Shown here in pieces: positions 21,411 to 32,146 of a stretch of DNA of 64,000 bases (positions within the stretch are counted from its first letter, which is position 1; each line of letters starts with the position of its first letter). The notes below the pieces were generated by a model. That model worked only from the letters and a program-made list of their open reading frames with translations. It did no database searches and had not been told where the DNA came from. This DNA comes from Phascolarctos cinereus (taxonomy: Eukaryota > Chordata > Mammalia > Diprotodontia > Phascolarctidae): the NCBI RefSeq assembly GCF_002099425.1, contig NW_018343973.1, forward strand, positions 7,479,001-7,543,000, given 5' to 3'. Made by a program: the position numbers and the translations under genes.

Positions 21411-21650
21411 TTGTTCAGTCATTTCATTCATGTCTAACTCTCTGTTTGGGATTTTCTTGGCAAAAATACTAGAATGGTTTGCCATTTCCTTCTTCAGCTC
21501 ATTCTCTACATAGGGAAACTGAGACCAACAGGATTAAATGACTTTCCCAGGGTCACCCAGCTAATAAGTGTGTGAGGCCAGGTTTGACTCAGGAAGATAT
21601 TGTCCTATTTGAAGCCCAGCACTCTATGCACTCCACCACCTAGCTTCCCT
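21411..21650 (-). mobile_element. Mar1-type SINE
   Basis: 'gttgttcagtcatttcattc', 'tggtttgccatttccttctt', 'cccagggtcacccagctaat' and 'actctatgcactccaccacc'. Confidence 0.92.
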
Positions 21651-21684
21651 TACCTAGTATTACCCACTCAGATTTTTATTGCTC

Positions 21685-21870
21685 AGCACAGTGCTGGACA
21701 CCTATGATCGCTTGACACAGTGCCTGGCAAAGAGCAGTCAATGAACAAGCATTAATCAAGTTCTTACTAAGTGGCAGCAACTGTGCTAAGTGCTGACAAT
21801 GCTAATAGAGGGGGGAGGTAAGTAGCCTCTGCCTTCAAGGAGTATACATCAAAATGCAAAAGTCAGCATA
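21685..21870. mobile_element. Two abutting L2 3' ends, opposite strands
   Basis: A plus-strand tip ('cacagtgcctggcaaagagc', 21717) is followed by an antisense L2 end ('caagcattaatcaagttctt', 'aactgtgctaagtgctgaca', 'tgccttcaaggagtatacat'). Confidence 0.65.
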
Positions 21871-21907
21871 GAAATAAATGTGTGCATAGAAATAAATGTG
21901 TACATTC

Positions 21908-21909
<2 letters not shown>

Positions 21910-21977
<68 letters not shown>

Positions 21978-21978
21978 T
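21910..21978. repeat. (ATAG)n tetranucleotide microsatellite
   Basis: About 17 nearly pure units. The minus-strand frame with repeating Leu-Ser-Ile-Tyr is a translation of it. Confidence 0.98.
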
Positions 21979-22019
21979 AGATGTAGATATATATGGAGGA
22001 TGCACAGGTAATCTAAAAA

Positions 22020-22230
22020 GAGAGAATAAGCATTTATTAAGTGCCTACCATGTGCCAAGTACCATACTGAGTTCTTTGCAAATAGTATCTCATTTGATAA
22101 AGGTTTGTAAAGCATCATGAGCTTGTGGGGAACAAGGAAAGGCCTCTGGCAGAAAATGGAATGTTTCTAAGTCTTGAAGGAAGCTAGCGAAATTAAGAGG
22201 AAGAGGTGAGGCATAAGGAACAGCTAATGG
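22020..22230 (-). mobile_element. L2 LINE 3' part, with MIR-like middle
   Basis: 'agcatttattaagtgcctac', 'caaatagtatctcatttgat' and 'tcttgaaggaagctagcgaa' in antisense order. Confidence 0.65.
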
Positions 22231-22329
22231 TTACTATTTAATTGAATAAAATTATCAAATTAAATTATCTTCTCACCTAGTTGTTGGAGGTTGTATAGAT
22301 GAGGGTTTTATACATGAAACATGCCTAAA

Positions 22330-22500
22330 AAGCCCTGAAAGTAGAATTAGATCTGGGTTGAAATTTCTGCTCTGCCATTTTGACTTTGAACTATTCATAT
22401 AACATCTCTGGGTCTCAGTTTCCTAATCTGAAAAACAAGATATTTGTTTTTGATGACCTGTAAGAGCCCTTCTGTCTCTAAATTGCAATCCGATGATTCC
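22330..22500 (+). mobile_element. MIR SINE
   Basis: 'tctgctctgccattttgact', 'ctgggtctcagtttcctaat' and 'agagcccttctgtctctaaa'. Confidence 0.8.
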
Positions 22501-22960
22501 AAGAAGGTTCTAAATCAGCTGGGGAAACAATACTGACATACATAAAGCAATTAGAAAACATCTAAGTTTTAATGTTCAGGTTTTGGGCTATAAATACGGT
22601 AGGAGTTAATGCACAGGACAGCTGAGTGTGAACCACAGTAGTTGAGAAAGGTCATAAGGAGGAAGTAAGATTTTAAGTTGGGCTTAAAAGAGAGGGAAGA
22701 TTTAGAAAGAGAGGAAGCAGAATGGATGACTGATGATGAGGGGAATAATGAGAACACAAGCATGGAGGTAGAAATGACCATAGTCAACCTAGTAACATGT
22801 GATGCTACTAACCTATCTGGAGCAAAAACTGTTTATTACAGAGTAGTCCAAATTAGCTTGGATAAAGTGGGGTCTGACCCGATTACAGAGGTTCACGAAA
22901 GTCAGACTGAGGATTTGGTCATTAGGGAACCGTTATAGGGTCCTGAGGAGGAAAATGACA
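22500..22960 (-). mobile_element. L2 LINE fragment
   Basis: Weakly conserved antisense 3'-UTR/ORF2 end: 'ggaagtaagattttaagttg', 'agaggaagcagaatggatga' and 'aagtggggtctgacccgatt'. The frames at 22569-22938 fall inside it. Confidence 0.5.
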
Positions 22961-23089
22961 TCATTGTAAATGCAGCACGAGTATCATGGAATAAATGCAA
23001 AACTATAATGCCTGTCAGTAATATATAAACCTAAAACATTCCGTATCATATTTACAGTGGTGCCTACCAGTTATTGAAAAACCTGTGTT

Positions 23090-23360
23090 ACAGTAGGAAG
23101 TGTCATGCAGTAGAGAGAGTGCCAGGCCTGAAGTCAGGAAGACTCATCTTCCTGAGTTCAAATACAGTCTCAGACACTTTCCAGATGTGTGACCCACGGA
23201 CAAGTCACGTAACCCTGTTTGCCTCACTCTCCTCCTACATAAAAATGAAATGAAGAAGGAAATGACAAACCATTTTGGTTATCTTTGCCAAGAAAACCCC
23301 AAATGGGGTCACAAAAAGTTGAACATGACTGAAAATGACTGAACAACAACCACAACAAAA
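23090..23360 (+). mobile_element. Mar1-type SINE
   Basis: 'gccaggcctgaagtcaggaa', 'gaaatgacaaaccattttgg', 'ccccaaatggggtcacaaaa' and 'gactgaacaacaaccac' tail. Confidence 0.93.
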
Positions 23361-23364
23361 TCAG

Positions 23365-23640
23365 TAGCAAGAGCATTGATATTGTAGTTCAAATCCTGAC
23401 TCTGACATTGTGTGATTTGGGGAAAGTCATTTAATTTCTGCAGGCCTCAGTCTTTTTCATCTATAAAATGAAGAGGTTGGAAAAGATTACCTCTAAGGTA
23501 TCTTTCAGTTCTAAATCTATGACAATGCTTGGATAAAGTAAAATATCATCCTCCCTCTTCTAAACTTTAATTCCTCAAAGGCAAGAAGCATATCTTTATA
23601 TGGATTTTACCATGCTGCCAAATATCCACTAGGTATTGAA
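23365..23640 (+). mobile_element. MIR SINE followed by an L2 3' fragment
   Basis: The MIR part (23365-23530) has 'ttggggaaagtcatttaatt' and 'gtatctttcagttctaaatc'. The L2 part (23555-23640) has 'ttcctcaaaggcaagaagca' and 'ccactaggtattgaatt'. Confidence 0.72.
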
Positions 23641-25041
23641 TTATGATGAAAAAATGAATGCTGGGGGCAATTCAGCCTTATGATTTAGAAAAAAAAACAA
23701 TTAAATTTAGCTTTGTTACTAGCATACTTGGGAAGTAGTAAGAGATTGTTACTATTATTTAGTTCGCTATTATTACTATATCTTTCTGAATCTATTTTTT
23801 ATGTAGCCTGATTTAGATGGTAAGTAAACAGCAAATAGAAGGAGTTTTTGATTTGATGATATCATTCCCAGAACTTCTCACACATATGTAGCTGCTTTGA
23901 TACTTAACTCATTTAGTTAGCAAAGAGTGCTCAGGAGGCTAGGGACGTGGAAATAATCCCTCAGGTTAATCAGTGAGCTTAATGCTTGTCTCATAATTAA
24001 AGGCTGAAATTCTAAGCCTATTTCACAACTGTGTGTCTCCACACATAAAGAGAACTAGGTGAAATAATATAGCTGGGTTAAGGTAAATCCATGATCACAA
24101 CTAGGATTACAACTCAGAGTATATGACTTACTAATGATTTACTAATGAGTCACACTCCCTCTTCCTAAACAAAAGACAAAATAATTACACTTGATGATGG
24201 TTTCAGATAGTCTCACCAGTACTAATTACTGTGCCATCCTTTGACAGTGACTTTGGAACAGAATTAGTTTAATATTAGTTTCAAATATATTGTGGTTTCA
24301 GGTAAAGGTTTGGAGAAAAAGTTCATTTTATGTTATGATAAATTCATCTATCCCTAGGGAGATTCCTTGTAAGAATTAATAGATATGTGTGTGCATATGC
24401 AAATATGTGTGTGCTTGTGTGTCTTTATCATATACAGTATTACTCCATATTGTCAGGAGAGGGAGCTTTTAGACAGTGAAACATAACAAAAATTAGATTG
24501 TGATTAAAATCAAGAATAGAAAATACTGTTTCAGGTGCACACAAAGGAGGAATAAGAAAAGTAAAGTTGAAAAGTGATCATTTTTTTTTGCATCATAGCT
24601 TAAAAAAGCCATTCTTTTCTTTCACTAATTAATTTTAACTACAGACAATTCTTGGTTCTTGGAACAGACAATCCTTGACTTCCTTTCAACCACTGAATTC
24701 AAACTCTTTCCATTTGACCTTTACAAAGGTTCCTGGCAAACAGGAATGAATAGGGAGGTCACCATCTTTCCTCTTTCCCCACTTGCCATCTGCTGGAGGT
24801 GACTAATGAGCAGTGAGGTGGAAAAAATGATGGGCAGCAAGAAGGTGGAAAAGCAAGGTAGTTTGGATAATCTGTCCCTGGATAACCAAAGTTTAATTAT
24901 ATATCACTGACAAAGATAAGGAGGACAAATGTCTAGGTTCACATACTTTTACCATTGAGAATGATGAAAATAATAATGGAAAAAAAGTTTAAAATTAAAA
25001 GAAAAGGCTTCATCTTTCCATCAGTCTTGCTAAGAGTTACA
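23641..25041. other. Unassigned, apparently single-copy AT-rich sequence
   Basis: No gene or repeat recognised except a short TG/TATG tract at 24383-24425 and a possible MIR relic at 24060-24140. Confidence 0.4.
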
Positions 25042-25192
25042 CACACACACACACAAGCAAACCCATATTATATTGGGACTCATAATTTAAAATATATATG
25101 TATATATGTGTGTGTGCACATATGTGCATATATCTATGTGTATATATACATATACGTGTGTGTGTGTGTGTGGTGTGTGTGTGTGTGTGTGT
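25042..25192. repeat. (CA)n/(TATG)n/(TG)n compound microsatellite
   Basis: CA units at 25042-25056, TA/TG-rich at 25092-25155 and a pure TG run at 25157-25191. Short frames on both strands here translate the repeat. Confidence 0.95.
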
Positions 25193-25402
25193 AGGCTAGT
25201 TAGCTCAGTGGATAGGGTGCTGGGCCTGGAGCCAGGAATAGCTGAGTTTAAATCCAGCCTCAGAAACTTACTAACATCTGTTTGCTTTAATCCATTGGAG
25301 AAATGGCAAACCACTTCAATATCTTTGACAAGAAAAGCCCATGGACACAATGGTCCATGGGGGTCATGAAGAGTTGGATATGAGGAATGACTGAGCAACA
25401 AG
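25192..25402 (+). mobile_element. Mar1-type SINE, internally deleted
   Basis: Head 'agctcagtggatagggtgct', 'ggcctggagccaggaatagc', then a jump past the 'ctgtgtgaccctgggcaag' core to 'agaaatggcaaaccacttca' and 'gaatgactgagcaacaag'. Confidence 0.85.
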
Positions 25403-25477
25403 ATAGACACAGATAGATAGATTAAGGTTAAAATTAGGGTCAGATAGAGAAGGGACATTAAAGCTAAGACCTGGTTT

Positions 25478-25657
25478 GTTTTTTTAAATTTCTTCTTATG
25501 TTTTTTTAGGCAATAAGGGTTAAGTGACTTGCCCACGGTTACATGGCTAGTAAGTGTCAAGTGTTTGGTCTGAGGCCGGATTTGAACTTAGGTCCTCCTG
25601 ACTTCAGGGCCAGTGCGCTGGCCAGTGCGCTATCCACTGCGCCACCTAGCCGCCCCC
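25478..25657 (-). mobile_element. WSINE1-type SINE with perfect 12-bp target duplication
   Basis: Flanked by AAGACCTGGTTT at 25466-25477 and again at 25658-25669. The body is well preserved, with CpGs kept at the head ('cactgcgccacctagccgcc'), and the T-rich run at its left side is the tail in antisense. A 13-bp tandem duplication ('gccagtgcgctg' twice, 25608-25631) lies in the head. One of the youngest insertions in the window. Confidence 0.93.
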
Positions 25658-25669
25658 AAGACCTGGTTT

Positions 25670-25932
25670 AAAACATCACTTTGGATATATACTGGCTTAA
25701 CCTCTCAGTGCTTTAGGCAAATCTCTAAAATGGGAAGTTTCAGAGAAGTTGCAACCTATGTTGGTAAGACTAGCTGTGCAATCCTGAGCAAGTCACTTAA
25801 CCCTATTTGCCCCAGTTTCCTCACCTGTAAAATGAGCTGGAAAAGGAAATGGAAAATCACTCCAGGATCTTTGCCAAGAAAATCCCAAATGGGATCACAA
25901 ATCACACAAATGAAATGACTGAACAACAAATA
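25670..25932 (+). mobile_element. MIR-type SINE fragment plus truncated Mar1
   Basis: 25680-25765 carries 'aacctctcagtgctttaggc' and 'agtttcagagaagttgcaac', a second marsupial MIR-type body. 25766-25932 is the Mar1 3' half ('cagtttcctcacctgtaaaa', 'ctggaaaaggaaatggaaaa', 'gactgaacaacaaatag'). Confidence 0.75.
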
Positions 25933-26124
25933 GCACAGTGTCTGGTACACAGTAAGTGCTATATAATGTTAGTTGTGATGATGATGATGATGACTGAAGC
26001 ACAATGTGTAATAGAGGAAGATCCTGAACTCAGTAAGTAGAAGAGAGGAAGTAGATGGCTGTCATTCCAAACTATGAAAACAGCAGCTGTTCTCGCTTGA
26101 CTATTAGTTCAGTTCCAGACTCTA

Positions 26125-26440
26125 GAATAATAGAAACAGAAGGGATCTTAGGTGGCATCCCATTTTCAAGATGCAGAAACTGAGGCCCAGATAGGGGCAA
26201 GAACTTATCTAAGGATGCCTACATATTAAAAGTAAGAGTTAGCCTGTAAGGAACAGCTAGCTGGTGCAGTAGATAGAGCACCTGCCCTGGAGTCAGGAGG
26301 ACCTGAGTTCTGAACCTGGCCTCAAACACTTGACATTTATTAGCTGTGTGACCCTGGGCAAGTCACTTAACCCCATTGCCTAGAAAAAAAAACAAACAAA
26401 AAGAGTTAACATTCAAACAGATCTTTTAACTCCAAGTCCA
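26125..26440 (-). mobile_element. MIR SINE split by a WSINE1 copy
   Basis: The left piece (26125-26243) has 'tgcagaaactgaggcccaga'. The right piece (26401-26440) continues with 'cttttaactccaagtccaga'. The WSINE1 at 26244-26400 sits between them. Confidence 0.8.
26244..26400 (+). mobile_element. WSINE1-type SINE with 10-bp target duplication
   Basis: Flanks are AAGAGTTAGC (26234-26243) and AAGAGTTAAC (26401-26410), one mismatch. Full-length body with 'ggagtcaggaggacctgagt', 'gtgtgaccctgggcaagtca' and an A-rich tail. Confidence 0.93.
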
Positions 26441-26464
26441 GAGTGCCTTTTTCTAATATACAAG

Positions 26465-26641
26465 CAGTGTCAAACTCAAATAGAAACAGGAGCCCAATCC
26501 ATTCATCCAGATCCCTGTAGAATTAGTTTTTCAATGTAATATTATCTATTTTTTATTTGTTTTGTTAAATATTTCCCAATTACATATTCATCTCATTTGA
26601 ATCATACTTGGGAATTTTGGGCTGCATATTTGACACCTCTG
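26465..26641. mobile_element. hAT-type miniature DNA transposon, 177 bp
   Basis: Inverted ends CAGTGTCAAACTCAAAT and, on the other side, TTTGACACCTCTG (reverse complement CAGAGGTGTCAAA). The interior has 'ttgttaaatatttcccaatt'. Matches a recalled common marsupial family with CAGAGGTGTCAAACTC termini. Flanking 8-mers do not match. Confidence 0.78.
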
Positions 26642-26995
26642 CACTACCCCATAAGCTCTTCTCACCTTCCTCTCTTTATTCTGTCATAACCCAGCCACAT
26701 TACTCATGGTCTATTGCATTGGTGATGGAGGCTAATAGAAGAACTCTCTGTTAAGGGAGTTGTAGGAAGGAGGGTGGGGAAGAGGAGCAAAACCTTGTAT
26801 TTGATACAATGTGTCAGGGTCTTATTTTCCTTGTTCAAGTATCATGGGTGATCCACATAATGTACATCTATGGGAAGAATTTGATCCTAATAATAGATTT
26901 TTCTCCTTTGCCTTCATCATCTCTTCTCTATTATGATGTATGAATATTTAGTCTTCTGCTACTAGCTGAATATATTTAAGTTTACAGCAAACAAT
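26642..26995. other. Unassigned sequence
   Basis: No repeat or gene recognised. Confidence 0.4.
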
Positions 26996-26999
26996 ATGA

Positions 27000-27173
27000 A
27001 CTCATTGAATTAAAAAGTGAGAAGAAACATCAGAGGTCATTTTGTTTATACCTTACACAAAGCAGAAATCCTCCCTACAACTCCTCCTCTACTGTGGTTA
27101 TTCAATCTTTGCTTGAAGACCTCTAGTGACAAGGAATTCCCTAATGACATCAAACAAACCATTCCAACTGTGT
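27000..27173 (-). mobile_element. CR1/L3 LINE 3' part
   Basis: Antisense landmarks: 'catcagaggtcattttgttt', 'tctttgcttgaagacctcta' and 'tgacaaggaattccctaatg'. Confidence 0.75.
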
Positions 27174-27204
27174 AAGGAATGTGTGTGTGTGTCTGCGTGG
27201 GGGG

Positions 27205-27365
27205 GGGAGGGTTGCCTGGATTCTATTCTCAGTTCTGTCCCTGGTGGGCTGTGTGACCTGGGCAATTCATTTGGCCCTCTGAGCTTCAATTCCCTTATCT
27301 GAAAAATTAGAAGATAGGTTTGTATGATCTCTAAGATACCTTGTAGCTCAACAATTACATGATTC
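27205..27365 (+). mobile_element. MIR SINE
   Basis: 'gctgtgtgacctgggcaatt', 'gagcttcaattcccttatct' and 'gatctctaagataccttgta'. Confidence 0.85.
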
Positions 27366-28104
27366 TTTTCTTTAAAAAGTCTGCTCTATATAGCTAAAGC
27401 CTGTCAGTCAAACAGCATGAACACTGCCAAGGAGACAAAAAAAAGTTGTGCAGGATAGATAGCTCCTCATTAAATATACACAGGACATTGGTGAACATGG
27501 ATAGGTCCACACAAATGTATAGCTTTAGCATTATTGATATTGCTCTAGGCATTAATATAAGGAGAAATCATGTCTAGCAGTCTACATTATAGGACTTTTC
27601 TAGGAGGTTTTCTCTTTTTAATGCAGCTCTCTGATTCTAAAGAAATGAAATATATATTTTTTCAAGAAGATTTTCTTTACATATAATTATACTTACTATA
27701 TACTTGTTTTACTAGCAACAGGATTTCTTGGGTTTTATGACAACCCTCTCTTGCTTTATAGAAAGAGCATGTTATAATAGATAAAGTAATGAGCTGTGGA
27801 CTAAACTCATGTCTTCTCTGTGGGGCTCTTCTCCACCCCCTCAAAGCCACTCAAGCATAGCATGCTATTTAATTGAATGCAAAAGGAAGAAAATTGGAGC
27901 TCTGCCTTGTGAGGCTCTTCCTTGAAGTACAAACGAGTTCCACAGGAGAAGTAAAGGTTGTTTCACCTGACTCCAGGGCTGTCAGTAGACCAGGCACACT
28001 GATCTTACTGGCTCAGGGATCCGACACCAGAAAACAAGTCACAATACTGCCCATCCAATTCCTTTACTACCAGCTCCCAGTAGGAACTTTAGGGGAAAAA
28101 TAGT
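27366..28104. other. Unassigned sequence
   Basis: No repeat recognised. A 76-codon plus-strand frame at 27873-28103 has no known motif and no coding support. Confidence 0.4.
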
Positions 28105-28340
28105 CATAGAACCTCACTTTATCATCAATACATTAACCAACAGTATTTATTAAGTATCTACTAGGTGTCAGGCACTGGGAAAAATTCACAAAACCTCATT
28201 TTACCATCAACCAATGACTTAATGGGTTATTTATTAAGTGTCCATTTTGTAACAGGCACTGAGCTATTTACTGGGATTACAAATAGAAAAAATGAAAAAA
28301 AAATCCCTTCTCTCAAGGAAATGGGGGTAGTAATTATATG
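28105..28340 (-). mobile_element. L2 LINE 3' end, doubled
   Basis: Two antisense tips in a row: 'cagtatttattaagtatcta' (28141) and 'ggttatttattaagtgtcca' (28225), with 'aaatcccttctctcaaggaa' after. Confidence 0.72.
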
Positions 28341-28894
28341 CATGTAGTTTTTTTGTAATCTTTTGATATCCTTTCAGAGGCAGTGTTGATATAGATAGCT
28401 ATATCAATAGGTAGATTGACCTACTGATAGATAGATTTCCTTTCCCTTGTAAAGAAAAAAAAAGGACCTCACCTTATCTGTCAAAATCCTTCCTTTGTAT
28501 CTTTTGTATAATATATATTACAGTGTTCTAAAAGTGAAAGCTTATAACTAAGCTTTTTGGGACACTCTTGGTAAATCATTTCATCTAAGATGCTGAATTT
28601 TATACCTTGGCACATGAAAAATATACTACATAGCTTTCTGCTTCAGTCTGCTTGTTTTCTTAAGTTAGCAGGTGCATACCTCATTGAGACCTCCTTGGAC
28701 TCCTTGCTTGTGAATAGGAGGATCATAAAAACCTCTTAGATGGTTATGACAGAGAGTCCCTGGATTAACGGACATGAGTTGTTGAGGATAAGTTGTTCTT
28801 CGTGGACATAAGTAGGAGGGGGAAAGGTTCAATTGTATGTAACCTTTTTTCCCAAAACTCACTTATTTCCTTGTCTTTAGGGTCTTAGAAGTAG
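28341..28894. other. Unassigned sequence
   Basis: No repeat or gene recognised beyond a few GATA units at 28385-28435. Confidence 0.4.
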
Positions 28895-29790
28895 AGGATT
28901 ATAAAATTTTCAAGGAAAAGAGGATTTCAGTGGTCATCCAGTCTAACACATACCTGAAAATATTCCTCTTCCTTGTATACCAAACATGTGGTCATCTAGT
29001 CTTTGCTTGAAGATACCCTATGAGAGGGAACCCACTTTAGTCCACTGTACTTTGAGATTGCTCTAATTGTTGGGAGCTTTTCCTTTCCTTACATCATCTA
29101 TCTCTTTGCAGCTATTACCCTACTCTTGCCCTTGAGCTAAAACAGAACAACTCTGATCCTTCTTACAGGTGATAGCTCTTAAAATTTTCAGAGATAGATA
29201 GCATGTTCTCCCTAAAATTTTCTCTTCTACAGGCTAAATATTCCTAGTTCTTCCAAACAATCCTCAAAAATCATGACTTAAGGCCATTTATACCCTACTT
29301 GCCCCACTCTAGACACTGCCCAGATCATTATTGTCAATCTTAAAATGTGGTTCCCAGAAATGAACACAATACTTACTCCAGATTTGGTTTGACAAGGGCA
29401 CAGTGCAATAGCACCACCAACTCACTATTCCTGGAAGTTATGCTTCTCTTAATGCAGCCAAATACTGCATTAGCTTTTTTTTGGTCTCTCATATCATACA
29501 ATTGACTCCTATTGAGTTTGCCATCCATCAAACTGCCAAGCCTCATATCTTCATTTTCAGAGGAATAACACTGTCTAGCCAAGACCCCCACATCTTATAC
29601 TTGTAAAGTTGATTTTCTGAACCCAACTTTACATTTATCCCAATTGAATTTCATCTTATTAGATTTGTCCCAATGTTCAGATCCTTTTGAATCCTGACTC
29701 ACTCATCCATTGTTTTAGCTATTCCTGTTAGCTTTGTGTTATCTGAAAATTTGATAAATATGCTGTTTATATATGTATCAAGTCATTGAT
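28895..29790 (-). mobile_element. CR1/L3 LINE: reverse transcriptase C-terminal half to 3' region
   Basis: This is the best-preserved CR1-clade relic here. At 29733-29760 the antisense 'ctgaaaatttgataaat' corresponds to the FADDTKLG catalytic block. Further along come 'MKFNWDKCKV' (around 29625-29655) and, in the minus-strand frame at 29373-29591, 'KKANAVFGCIKRSITSRNSE' and 'LLHCALVKPNLE', matching CR1 RT-thumb motifs (KANGILGCIKRS, LVRPHLEY). Stops and frame changes show that it is dead. The left part carries the 3'-region landmarks 'tctttgcttgaagatacc' and 'gtcatccagtctaac'. Confidence 0.88.
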
Positions 29791-31074
29791 TAAAAAGAAA
29801 AAGACAAATGTCATGTCTGGTCAACGTAAATGGGCAGAGTGGCTGAGAAGGGAACCAAGAACTAAGATCCTCGAGGTAAAAAAAATCTTTTGCAGATGTT
29901 TAAAGTGACACTATCTCCAGTAGCAAAGAAGACCACTCATGTTCATGATCCAATTCATATTGGGACATGTGAAGAGAACGTGACCATCTTCCCTTTCTGA
30001 AGTGTCAAAGTATACATACAGTATGTCTTTTTTCCTGCCATCCTGTTTTTCAAGCAACAACTTTATATGGAAAGAAAACCAATTTCTAAGTCAAACTTGT
30101 GAGTGGCTTCAGGATACTAAGTGTATTAAACCAAATTCTTTCAGGATCTAAGTTATAACCTTGGAGTAAGTAAAGCTTATTGGAAGGAGAATTAACCCTT
30201 TTAAGCTGTTTGAGTGCAATTTAGCACCTCCATGCACCAAATGGCTTTCATTGACTTCTCCAAAAATGCCTTATTCAAACCAGGATGTGGTATGTTACCA
30301 GAGGAGAATCTGGCCTGATAAGTAAGGGCAGCATAATTCTGTGCTCAAATGCTCCCAATGAGTCCCATTCATTTCCAGAAATATGTCAAGTTTTTTTCTT
30401 TTAGCTTTTGTTTCTTTCTTTAAACATTTCACAAACTAGTTCTAAAGATCTATATTTCACTTCTTTAGATTTCATTATATTTCATTCACCTAATCTTGCC
30501 TCCAACCAAGCAGACTAACTCATAGTCAGAGCTTGAAATGAATTTAGCATGCTCACCTTTTTCTTAAATTTCCATTGCAGTTTAGTTTAAATTTTCTTTG
30601 GAGGCAGGGGAGGAGCATGTAGAAGGTATATGGAATAGAAGAGTTGTTGGTTAGTCAAATCTTTGTGTCTTTTAATTTTAGTACTGTAGAACAAAGCAGA
30701 AGGAAGTATTTATTAATGCCAACTATTTCAAGAGGAACTGAATTAACCACCATTTCATAAGTGTCAGCATTGACTAATAACTTCACTAGAAAATGAGTTT
30801 TAAGATATTTATGTCTGTTCTATTAAGGGATATTGTCCTTAAAGACTTGGATTGGTTCTATGAAAACCACTTTAAGGCAACTTACATCCTTGCCTGATTT
30901 CTAACACAGCTTAAGGAGAGAGGAGATATTTTCAGTCTTTTAAAAAACAGCATGCTTTGAAAATATAATGCTTACCTTCTGTGGACAAGTGGGCAGTTGA
31001 ATGTTTCTCTGTGCAAACATTTCTAAGGTTAAGAGCGCACCTTGACCACTTGCTGTTTCCAGTATACAGCACTC
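29791..31074. other. Unassigned, apparently single-copy
   Basis: 1.3 kb without recognised repeats or genes. A candidate for conserved noncoding content (30400-30900 is AT-rich with ATTA cores), untested. Confidence 0.35.
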
Positions 31075-31410
31075 CAGGTCCCAGTACCTTTACAAGGACT
31101 GCTCCCCATACCCCTCTGTAAAGATTCCCTTTCTTGGAAGCTCTAGCTTCTTTCATGATTCAGCTCTAATGCTATCGCCTACAAAAGGCCTTTCCTGATT
31201 GGTTGAAGTGCTAGCAATTTCACCTCCCTCAAAAAATTACTTTGTATTAGATGCTTTATATTTACTCATCTCTGAACATGTTGATTCTTACACAGCAGAA
31301 TGTAAACACCTTTAGAACAGGGACTGTTTCTGTTTGGGACTTTGCATCCCTGGTGCAAAGCCCAATATCTAGCGCATAGTGGAAGCTTACCAAATGCTTG
31401 TTGAATCAAA
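31075..31410 (+). mobile_element. L2 LINE 3' end
   Basis: 'aaaaggcctttcctgattgg', 'ttactttgtattagatgctt', 'agaatgtaaacacctttaga' and 'aaatgcttgttgaatcaaat'. Confidence 0.85.
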
Positions 31411-31582
31411 TTAAATTACATGGAACTCATTTGCTAATATTGTCACAAATCCTTTTATGTGAAAGAAACTTTTCACTATCATCTCTTTATATATTTGACT
31501 GAAAATATATCTTCCCTTTCTATACTACTATTGACTATGTGATTTCTACGTTGTTCCTATAAGTAGGTCCCAACCCACAAAT

Positions 31583-31702
31583 GAGGCAGCTAGATGCCTC
31601 AGTAGATAAAGTACTGGGCCTGGAGTCAGGAAGAGCTGAGTTCAAATGTGGCTACAGCTCCTTTACTAGCTGTGTGACCCTAGGCAAGTCATTTAGCATC
31701 TA
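31583..31702 (+). mobile_element. CORE-SINE head/core (WSINE1/Mar1 type), 3'-truncated
   Basis: 'aggcagctagatgcctcagt', 'gggcctggagtcaggaagag' and 'gtgtgaccctaggcaagtca', ending before any tail. Confidence 0.88.
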
Positions 31703-31704
31703 TT

Positions 31705-31935
31705 AAAATTAATAATAACTAATATTTATATAGTGCCTACTATTTGCCAGGAGCTGTGCTAAGTGCTTCATAAATGTTGTCTCATTTGATCCTTACAGCA
31801 ACCTTGGAAGATACGTGCTATTTTATAGAGAAGGAAAGTGAGGCAAACAGAGATTTAAGGGTCTAAGGCTGGATTTGAACTTGTCTTCTTGACTCTAGCA
31901 CCAGTGCTTTATCCATGGAACCAGCTAACTACTCA
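31705..31935 (-). mobile_element. MIR/THER1 SINE
   Basis: 'atatttatatagtgcctact', 'gctaagtgcttcataaatgt', 'gatttgaacttgtcttcttg' and 'ctttatccatggaaccagct'. It faces the preceding SINE tail to tail, so the two related heads form an imperfect inverted pair. Confidence 0.85.
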
Positions 31936-32146
31936 TAATTTCTGTAAGGAGAAAGTGTGGTAGAATGAGGTTATCTGAATTTATATCTTTTAAGAACTTG
32001 CATAGTTTTGATTATGCATCTAAGAAAACATTAATAATACAACTAAATAAGCAGGAAAGGGTTTTTTTTGTTAAACAGTTTTACTATCAGTGCTGGAGGT
32101 AAAACAGGTGTAAGTAGAGAAGAATTTCTATTTATTTCAATTCAAT

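Noticed and set aside
21910-21978. Short regular repeats considered as a CRISPR array
   Set aside because: The unit is 4 bp with no spacers, in a vertebrate genome; it is a simple microsatellite.
21906-22118. Leu-Ser-Ile-Tyr repeat protein
   Set aside because: Translation of the ATAG microsatellite at 21910-21978.
25087-25560. 157-codon minus-strand open frame, the longest in the window
   Set aside because: It runs through a CA/TG microsatellite and two SINEs; the C-terminal His-Thr-Tyr runs are repeat translation, with no domain.
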